The notes under the pieces were generated by a model that was given only the letters and a program-made list of their open reading frames with translations, was not told the origin of the DNA and searched no databases. Shown in pieces: positions 22,433 through 27,587 of a stretch of DNA of 27,587 bases (position 1 is the stretch's first letter; each line of letters starts with the position of its first letter). The position numbers and the translations under genes were made by a program. Source of the DNA: Clostridia bacterium (lineage in GTDB: Bacteria; Bacillota; Clostridia; UMGS1810); assembly GCA_016293435.1 (NCBI GenBank), contig JAEDEG010000036.1, positions 1-27,587 on the forward strand, written 5' to 3'.

Positions 22433-23785
22433 TTAATTTTTTTGACGTACCACATAGCAGCTTTCAATTCCGTAATACTTCATACATTTTGCAGCCGCTT
22501 CGTCTATTATCTCTCCACACACAACAACCGGCACAGCCGGAGGACAGCTCACGCTTGGCACCGAGAGTATTCTCCCGACAGAGCCTTCGGTTTTTATCTC
22601 TTCCGAAACCGAAAAAAGAGCTTGTTTGAGCGTCATTGCCGATTTTGGCTCACCGGGCTTTGGAGGACCGATCAAAATCGGCTCTTTTTGAGGAATCGAC
22701 AGCAAAACATGTCTCAATTTATCAATTTGAACCTCCTCAATCTCGGGAGTAAGCATCATTACCGCATAATCGGGGTCGCAAAATTCGCACACTATCCTGT
22801 TTTGTTCCAAAATTTCTGCCAGCTCATGCCCTGTGTAGCCATAGCTTTTTGGCATGAGAGTCAGCTTGAGCGGTTCATCTCCGACAAGGCAAAAGCCCGC
22901 GTTTTGCAAATCCCTTTTTAGATACGATATTTTGCCGCAAAGCTTTGAGAGCTTTTTGGCATAACCGTCTGACATATATCTGTTTGCCATATCAAGAGAC
23001 TGCAAAATCAGATACGACGGACTGGTTGATGCAAAAAGCGACAAGGCATTTTCCGCCTGATTGGAAAAAAAGGAGGGAGCTCCGTGCGATATATGAAGAT
23101 ATGCGCCTCCCGTGAGAACAGGCAAGGTTTTGTGTGCCGAATCGCAGCACATATCCACGCCTAGATCTGTCGGATGAAGCGAGGGCTCCAAGAATTTTAA
23201 ATATGCTCCGTGGGCATTGTCGGCAATCATAAGCACTCCATATTTTTTGCACACATTTGCAAGAGCTTTAATATCCGGTATACATCCTAAGTAATCGGGG
23301 CTTGTAACATAAAAAGCAACGGGCAACTCAGACGTTTGGGCAAAATAGTTTTCGAGATATGAAGGAGTTAGCTTGCACGAAACAATGCCGCTTGTTTTGT
23401 TTTCGCCGCCGAGCCAGTCCACTTCAAAATCAAGAATAGCGGCAGCGGTTACAAAGGTTTTGTGTGCATTGCGTCCGGCTGCAATTTTCATAGACTTTTT
23501 ATTTTCTCTTGCGTAGAGTCCGACCAAATAAAGCATGGCTCTTATTGATAGCGACGACCCCTGTGCGGAGTACAGGGTTTTTTGCGTTCCGAACAAGGCA
23601 GAGGCATTTTCTTCGCTGCTTCGAATTATTCCCGCCGAGTGGTACAGCACATCTGCGCCGTTTATCTCGGTAATGTCGGCATCTTCAAAGCCAAGAAAGC
23701 TTTTCCCTTTATGCCCCGGCATATGCAATCTTATCTTTTCGCTTTTTATATATTCATTTACAAAATCGCATATTGGAGTATCCAT
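22433..23785 (-). CDS. Orn/Lys/Arg decarboxylase family PLP-dependent enzyme
   Basis: A 450-residue fold-type I PLP enzyme. Seen: the family N-terminus TPICDFVNEY and RLHMPGHKG (residues 19-27), INGADVLYHSAG, the cofactor-binding ADNAHGA (188-194) and the SAHKT motif with the probable Schiff-base lysine K219. The length fits the short YaaO/SpeA-like group, which lacks the wing domain of inducible decarboxylases. The start could be 23794 (8-nt overlap with scfB) or 23785; I prefer 23785, which keeps GGGA at a workable distance. Either way the gene abuts scfB, so the two are probably translated together. The substrate (arginine, lysine, ornithine or other) cannot be told. Confidence 0.9.
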   Translation of the reverse strand: MDTPICDFVNEYIKSEKIRLHMPGHKGKSFLGFEDADITEINGADVLYHSAGIIRSSEENASALFGTQKTLYSAQGSSLSIRAMLYLVGLYARENKKSMKIAAGRNAHKTFVTAAAILDFEVDWLGGENKTSGIVSCKLTPSYLENYFAQTSELPVAFYVTSPDYLGCIPDIKALANVCKKYGVLMIADNAHGAYLKFLEPSLHPTDLGVDMCCDSAHKTLPVLTGGAYLHISHGAPSFFSNQAENALSLFASTSPSYLILQSLDMANRYMSDGYAKKLSKLCGKISYLKRDLQNAGFCLVGDEPLKLTLMPKSYGYTGHELAEILEQNRIVCEFCDPDYAVMMLTPEIEEVQIDKLRHVLLSIPQKEPILIGPPKPGEPKSAMTLKQALFSVSEEIKTEGSVGRILSVPSVSCPPAVPVVVCGEIIDEAAAKCMKYYGIESCYVVRQKN

Positions 23786-23786
23786 A

Positions 23787-25169
23787 TCAATCATTTCCCA
23801 GCATTTTTGACGCTTCAAGCATAATTGCACACTCAATACGCTTTTTAAAAAGCTCACAACCATGCTCATATATCCCGTTCACAGAGCCTGTTGCATGATA
23901 TGCATTGGCACTGCAGCCGCCCGAGCAATAGAGCCTTGCCCAGCAATCGCGGCACTCCTTGCGCGAATATACATTGCACGCAAGAAATTCATCTTGAATC
24001 GCCTTGTTATCCACACCGCCAAACACATCGCCAAGCCTAAATTTTTCGTCACCGACAAACTGATGGCAGGGGTACAAATCTCCCCAAGGAGTAACCGCCA
24101 TATATTCAGTTCCCGAGCCACAGCCGGATATACGCTTATAAATGCACGGACCTCCCTTAAGATCTATCATATAGTGGTAGAAGGTAAACGGCTTGCCCGC
24201 CTTGTGACGCTCAAGCATAAGCTCTGCAAGCTTTTCATACTGTTTCATCACAATGGGCAAATCGTCTTTTGTAAGAGCTGAGGGATCGTTCGGATCACAA
24301 ACAACGGGTTCCATGCTGAGCTCGGTAAAGCCGAGGGAAAGCATTTCCTTTATATCCTCCAAAAAGTCGGGGTTTGCATGGGTAAAGGTGCCTCGCATAT
24401 AATAATTTTTGTGACCGCGCTTTTCAACAAGCTTTTGAAATTTGGGCACAATCTGTTCCCAGCTTCCGTTGCCTTCATAATCTACACGGAAGCGGTCGTG
24501 AATCTCTTTTCTTCCGTCGAGGCTGAGCACCACGTTGCTCATTTCACGGTTGGCAAAGTCTATAACATCATCATCAATGAGCATACCGTTGGTTGTGAGA
24601 GTAAATCGAAAATGTTTGCCACATTCCTTTTCTTTTTCTCTGGCATAGGCAACCATCTGCTTTACAACACCAAAGTTCATGAGCGGTTCACCGCCAAAAA
24701 AGTCTACCTCAAGATTGGTACGGGTACCGGAATTTTCAATCAAGAAATCAAGTGCGCGCTTGCCAACCTCAAAGCTCATGAGAGCTCTGTCTCCGTGGTA
24801 CTTGCCCTGACTGGCAAAGCAGTAGGAGCAATTGAGGTTGCAGGTGTGGGCAATGTGGATACACAGTGCCTTTACAACAGAGGAGGTTTTCTTTTTAAGA
24901 TCGCCCGCCATAGGCTCAAAGGTGTCGGGCGAAAAGAGCTTGCCGGCATTTTTGAGCTCTTCTATCTGATCAAAGCATTCCTCTATATCTTCTCTTGTCA
25001 AATCGCCGCGGTCCGCGTATTTTTGAAGCAGATGCTTTGCTATATCCTCCCGGCTTTTGTCTTCATACATGCCGATAATGTCGTAGGCTATTTCGTCTAC
25101 AACGTGCACCGAGCCCGAGCATATGTCGAGCACAATATTAAGACCGCCAAGTTTATATGAATGTATCAT
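23787..25169 (-). CDS. scfB: SCIFF maturase, radical SAM/SPASM thioether-forming enzyme
   Basis: A 460-residue enzyme that installs sulfur-to-carbon thioether links in the SCIFF peptide (a ranthipeptide). Domains: an N-terminal peptide-recognition (RRE-like) region (about 1-90); a radical SAM barrel with the [4Fe-4S] motif C110-x3-C114-x2-C117, FFGGEP (157-162) and LTTNGMLIDD; and a SPASM/auxiliary cluster region with C342, C350, C368, C398, C406, C409, C415, C419 and C438. The length and MIHSYKLGGLNIVLDICSGS start match the CteB family. The precursor gene scfA lies 71 nt upstream, separated by a terminator hairpin. A PLP decarboxylase abuts its 3' end. Confidence 0.96.
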   Translation of the reverse strand: MIHSYKLGGLNIVLDICSGSVHVVDEIAYDIIGMYEDKSREDIAKHLLQKYADRGDLTREDIEECFDQIEELKNAGKLFSPDTFEPMAGDLKKKTSSVVKALCIHIAHTCNLNCSYCFASQGKYHGDRALMSFEVGKRALDFLIENSGTRTNLEVDFFGGEPLMNFGVVKQMVAYAREKEKECGKHFRFTLTTNGMLIDDDVIDFANREMSNVVLSLDGRKEIHDRFRVDYEGNGSWEQIVPKFQKLVEKRGHKNYYMRGTFTHANPDFLEDIKEMLSLGFTELSMEPVVCDPNDPSALTKDDLPIVMKQYEKLAELMLERHKAGKPFTFYHYMIDLKGGPCIYKRISGCGSGTEYMAVTPWGDLYPCHQFVGDEKFRLGDVFGGVDNKAIQDEFLACNVYSRKECRDCWARLYCSGGCSANAYHATGSVNGIYEHGCELFKKRIECAIMLEASKMLGND

Positions 25170-25199
25170 TTTGCTTTTCCTTTCAAAACTGCATACAGT

Positions 25200-25229
25200 A
25201 AAAAATGCCGCTGCAATGGCGGCATTTTT
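25200..25229 (-). terminator. Hairpin terminator between scfA and scfB
   Basis: AAAAATGCCGC (25201-25211) and GCGGCATTTTT (25219-25229) form an 11-bp stem with a 7-nt loop, followed by TTTTTT on the minus strand. It sits between the precursor and maturase genes. Partial termination would yield much more scfA than scfB message. No separate promoter for scfB is evident in the remaining 30 nt. Confidence 0.85.
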
Positions 25230-25240
25230 AGCATTTATAA

Positions 25241-25390
25241 TTATTTGCTTTCTTTATTTTCGCACTGCTGATTAGCGATGCCGCAACTTGTTTTGCATGC
25301 AGACTGGCAAGATGTCTGACATTCGCCGCAGCCGCCCTTTTTTGCACTTTCGCAAAGATTTTTGGTTTCTAATGTCTGAATATGTTTCAT
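25241..25390 (-). CDS. scfA: SCIFF ranthipeptide precursor (seven cysteines)
   Basis: A 49-residue peptide found by direct translation: MKHIQTLETKNLCESAKKGG, then CGECQTSCQSACKTSC, then GIANQQCENKESK. The MKHI-TL-TKNL leader and GGCGECQTSCQSACKTSC core match the SCIFF family (six Cys in forty-five). The family's six are C21, C24, C28, C32, C36 and C43; C13 is an extra, seventh cysteine in the leader. GGAGG (25400-25404) lies 9 nt before this ATG; an in-frame ATG at 25399 abuts the site and is unlikely. It has its own promoter and is followed by a terminator and the maturase. The peptide's biological role is not established; a signalling role has been proposed for ranthipeptides. Confidence 0.96.
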   Translation of the reverse strand: MKHIQTLETKNLCESAKKGGCGECQTSCQSACKTSCGIANQQCENKESK

Positions 25391-25427
25391 TTTAGTCATC
25401 CTCCGAAATATTAATATCAATATCTAT

Positions 25428-25456
25428 ATTTTAACTTATTTCTTATATTTTGTCAA
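25428..25456 (-). promoter_or_regulatory. Promoter of scfA
   Basis: TTGACA (25451-25456) and TAAAAT (25428-25433) on the minus strand are exactly 17 nt apart. The scfA start codon is 38 nt downstream of the -10. Confidence 0.8.
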
Positions 25457-25513
25457 TAGCTTTTAGCAATTACAGCAAGTTTATTTTCAAAATGGCACCG
25501 AAAGAGCCGGATT

Positions 25514-27175
25514 TTATTCTGCAATAACGCCTTCGGGCACCTTTATCTCTGTGATTATCTCTCCGTTTTTGTTTTGAGCATAAATTTCAATATTGCCACG
25601 GGGTGTGGGGTATGTGCCCCGTATCCAACCAAGGCCGGCCATGTTTGGCTTTACCCTCACACGTCTGCATCCCGGTTCGAGCACCTCTACACCCAGCACA
25701 TAACGTGTAATAAACGGAGCAGGTCCGCACGCCCAGCCGTGACACAGGCTGCAGCGAAATCCCTTGTAGCAGTAGGCGCCAAAATCGCCGTGAATATCCT
25801 TTTTGCCCTCGGGCACAATTTCGTCGATGGGAGCGGCATCAAAGGATGCAGGATAGTCAAATGACTCCCAAAAGGAGGTGGCACCAAGCTCAAGCATTCT
25901 GCCCCAATATAGCTTTATAATCTCAAGAGCACCTCTCACATCGTCTGCCTTGCCCTTGGCAAGAAGCATGTAGTAGCCGAGATATGCCGTGATATCGGCA
26001 ATGGGTTCTCTCGAAAGAATTTTTTTGTTTATCTCTTCTGCATTCTTCATATCTGCCAACACGGCGAGTGCCGCCGCCTGTTTCTCGTATGTGTCGGGGA
26101 GTGTGAAGGCGCGGATTTTTTTAATTTTGTCTGCACATTTTTGGGCAAGGAGGCTGTCTCCGATAACTTCGCACAAAGTAATGCAGGATCTGAGAGCCAT
26201 AATTGCAACTGCATAAAATCCGCTTTTGGAATCGGGAGTGCCGAGGGTTTCCCAGTCTATAAAATACTTCATATAGGGATTGGTTTTATCTTTTTCATCC
26301 ATCGCACTGACAAAAGCATCGGAGCCGTCGTCCGAAATCGAATCGAGAATATGAGCTGTCATATCGCTGATATATTTGCCGTCTTTTTTCACATATTCCG
26401 CATCGCCGGTATACATATACCAGTCGTGACGAATGATAAGCCACCAGAACGAATATGAGGGAATACCGTTCATCCATTTGTCGGCAGGGGTGTTTTCTTT
26501 TATCAAATCCAGGCTGCTTTCGACAACCTCGTTATAACCAAAAATACCCATAATTGCCGAAATCTCGGCGTGCATATCACCTATCCACACAAGACGGTCA
26601 CGCTTTATACCGTCCCAAAGAAAATTTTGCATATTAAGATGCACCGTGCGGGCGGCAGTATCCCAGATTTTGTTAAGGAGCAAATCATCACACTCAAAGC
26701 TGCCCTTATATTCAATATCGCGCAGCTGCGATGCGGCTCTGACGCCTGCGATACAGGCATCTCTCTCCACAGCTTCAATTTTCACAAAGCGAAAGCCCGT
26801 TTGACCTACTTTCATATTGCTGAAATTTGCACCCACAAAGGTTAAATCACGGGGTGAATGATCGTTTGTTGCATTTTTGACACCGATATACGACATTGCC
26901 TCCGACACACTCTCACCAAAAACCACTCTCATGAGAGGGGCATCTTTACCGAACTGTTGAAATGTGATTTCAACGCCGCCGCAAAGCTCTGCGCCAAAAT
27001 CCAGAACTGCATAGCCACCTTCGGCTATATGGCATACATTTTCGTTGCCGAGCACTGCCTGAGGCGGAGTGTCTGAAAGCAATATTTCGGAGGATTGTGT
27101 ATTTTCTGCCGCAATAATTCTTTGGGGAATTATATATTCTGTTTTTAAATCGTTGGTGTATTTGCTTTTTATCAT
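25514..27175 (-). CDS. Family 78-type glycoside hydrolase (alpha-L-rhamnosidase-like)
   Basis: A 553-residue protein without signal peptide, so probably cytoplasmic. An N-terminal beta-sandwich region (about 40-155) with YAVLDFGAELCGGVEI and GFRFVKIEA leads into an (alpha/alpha)6 barrel (about 165-480). The barrel contains DGIKRDRLVWIGDMHAE (188-204), the acid-rich hallmark of GH78 catalytic domains, and CHGWACGPAPFITRYVLG near 478. A C-terminal beta domain has VRVKPNMAGLGWIRGTYPTP. It is shorter than most GH78 enzymes, lacking extra N-terminal domains. It would hydrolyse imported rhamnosides or related glycosides; the specificity is uncertain. It has its own promoter, and GGAG precedes the ATG. 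Confidence 0.85.
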   Translation of the reverse strand: MIKSKYTNDLKTEYIIPQRIIAAENTQSSEILLSDTPPQAVLGNENVCHIAEGGYAVLDFGAELCGGVEITFQQFGKDAPLMRVVFGESVSEAMSYIGVKNATNDHSPRDLTFVGANFSNMKVGQTGFRFVKIEAVERDACIAGVRAASQLRDIEYKGSFECDDLLLNKIWDTAARTVHLNMQNFLWDGIKRDRLVWIGDMHAEISAIMGIFGYNEVVESSLDLIKENTPADKWMNGIPSYSFWWLIIRHDWYMYTGDAEYVKKDGKYISDMTAHILDSISDDGSDAFVSAMDEKDKTNPYMKYFIDWETLGTPDSKSGFYAVAIMALRSCITLCEVIGDSLLAQKCADKIKKIRAFTLPDTYEKQAAALAVLADMKNAEEINKKILSREPIADITAYLGYYMLLAKGKADDVRGALEIIKLYWGRMLELGATSFWESFDYPASFDAAPIDEIVPEGKKDIHGDFGAYCYKGFRCSLCHGWACGPAPFITRYVLGVEVLEPGCRRVRVKPNMAGLGWIRGTYPTPRGNIEIYAQNKNGEIITEIKVPEGVIAE

Positions 27176-27210
27176 AGTCGTCTCCGTTCGCGATTTAAAT
27201 TATTTCCTTT

Positions 27211-27239
27211 ATAATATACCGAAACAAAAAGACTGTCAA
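27211..27239 (-). promoter_or_regulatory. Promoter of the GH78-type gene
   Basis: TTGACA (27234-27239) and TATTAT (27211-27216) on the minus strand are 17 nt apart. The start codon is 35 nt downstream of the -10. Confidence 0.75.
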
Positions 27240-27260
27240 GGGTTTTGTGAGGGTTTTATG

Positions 27261-27281
27261 AAAAAAACAACATTGTTTTTT
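27261..27281 (-). terminator. AT-rich hairpin, possible terminator
   Basis: AAAAAACAA (27262-27270) pairs with TTGTTTTTT (27273-27281). The minus strand continues in T. It is weak because the stem is almost all A-T, but it lies just after the 61-residue ORF and before the GH78 promoter. Confidence 0.35.
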
Positions 27282-27295
27282 AGTGTATTAAATTA

Positions 27296-27481
27296 TTATG
27301 CATCTAAGACAACTTTGCTGATTTTCTTTTGATTACCGGCACCCACAAAACCAATTATAGTAAGCAGAAGCCCAAAGAGGATGTATACCGGGAAGCATAT
27401 TGTGCCGATAAGATACAACGCAGCTGCGAAATTTGCTAACACCACATAAGGAAGTTTTTTATGGAGTAGTTCCAAAAACAA
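27296..27481 (-). CDS. Possible small membrane protein
   Basis: A 61-codon frame with two hydrophobic segments: LPYVVLANFAAALYLIGTIC (about 10-29) and VYILFGLLLTIIGFVGAG (about 32-49), then a basic tail. The composition looks like a real two-helix membrane protein. The only start with a ribosome binding site is a TTG at 27481 with GGAG 7 nt upstream, but that site lies in the loop of the upstream gene's terminator. This makes translation doubtful; it may be a remnant of a longer gene. No family is recognised. Confidence 0.35.
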   Translation of the reverse strand: MFLELLHKKLPYVVLANFAAALYLIGTICFPVYILFGLLLTIIGFVGAGNQKKISKVVLDA

Positions 27482-27504
27482 GGAATTACTCCGTTTTCCT
27501 TGTT
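27474..27504 (-). terminator. Terminator of the gene at the window edge
   Basis: AACAAGGAA (27477-27485) and TTCCTTGTT (27496-27504) form a perfect 9-bp stem with a 10-nt loop. The minus strand continues TTT. It starts 8 nt after the stop codon of the edge gene. Confidence 0.65.
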
Positions 27505-27512
27505 ATTCGACC

Positions 27513-27587
27513 TTATACATTTTGCGGATTATCTTGGATTTTGTTTATTATATCCAATATTTCTTTTTCATCAGGAATATCAATCAT
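27513..27587 (-). CDS. C-terminal end of an unidentified gene (partial)
   Basis: The last 24 codons and stop of a minus-strand frame that continues beyond the window: MIDIPDEKEILDIINKIQDN, then PQNV. The first codon in view is ATG, but with no upstream sequence I cannot tell whether it is the start. The terminator directly after the stop supports a real gene end. Too short to assign a function. Confidence 0.45.
   Translation of the reverse strand: MIDIPDEKEILDIINKIQDNPQNV

Noticed and set aside
21985..22629. Plus-strand ORF of 214 codons
   Set aside because: It runs antisense to the small hypothetical gene and the decarboxylase, and through two terminators.
24378..25160. Plus-strand ORF of 260 codons
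   Set aside because: It is the antisense shadow of the scfB maturase, whose cluster motifs are unambiguous.
1..27587. tRNA, rRNA or CRISPR array
   Set aside because: I saw no cloverleaf with CCA-like end, no rRNA signature and no evenly spaced direct repeats.

Overview
The window looks like a low-GC Gram-positive chromosome of the class Clostridia, probably an uncultured gut lineage near Oscillospirales. The evidence is the gene content and order: one S10-spc-alpha ribosomal run with rpsD between rpsK and rpoA, a zinc-type S14, strong GGAGG ribosome binding sites, TTGACA-17-TATAAT-like promoters, and a SCIFF (six-cysteine ranthipeptide) locus. Every well-supported gene is on the minus strand, so transcription runs from high to low coordinates.

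Right part (about 20.4-27.6 kb), in transcription order: the tail of an unknown gene at the window edge; a doubtful small membrane ORF; a cytoplasmic GH78-type glycoside hydrolase; the SCIFF precursor gene scfA, found only by direct translation; the radical SAM maturase scfB; an Orn/Lys/Arg-decarboxylase-family PLP enzyme abutting scfB; a small charged hypothetical protein; and an L-fucose/L-arabinose-isomerase-like enzyme. A terminator hairpin lies between scfA and scfB, which would favour excess precursor over maturase.

Middle part (about 4.4-20.0 kb): a consensus-like promoter and a 250-nt structured leader with a terminator-like hairpin precede rpsJ-rplC-rplD-rplW-rplB-rpsS-rplV-rpsC-rplP-rpmC-rpsQ-rplN-rplX-rplE-rpsN-rpsH-rplF-rplR-rpsE-rpmD-rplO-secY-adk-map-infA-rpmJ-rpsM-rpsK-rpsD-rpoA-rplQ. 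The run ends at a terminator. Two unusually long gaps inside it (rpsJ/rplC and rpmJ/rpsM) carry clear secondary structure. The str operon upstream and the usual ecfA/ecfT-truA-rplM-rpsI genes downstream are absent, so the cluster stands alone.

Left part (1-4.4 kb): an intergenic stretch with inverted repeats and a short possible gene remnant; coaX (type III pantothenate kinase) followed by an ECF substrate-binding membrane protein, probably for pantothenate; then a GntR/YtrA-type repressor, ABC ATPase and ABC-2 permease operon. That operon's promoter is embedded in a perfect 25-bp inverted repeat. The left edge holds the C-terminal scrap of a large serine recombinase and its terminator, a trace of an integrated element.

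I found no clearly new system. The points most worth checking are the seven-cysteine SCIFF precursor with its coupled maturase and PLP enzyme, the YtrA-type operator/promoter palindrome, and the structured RNA segments in the ribosomal operon.
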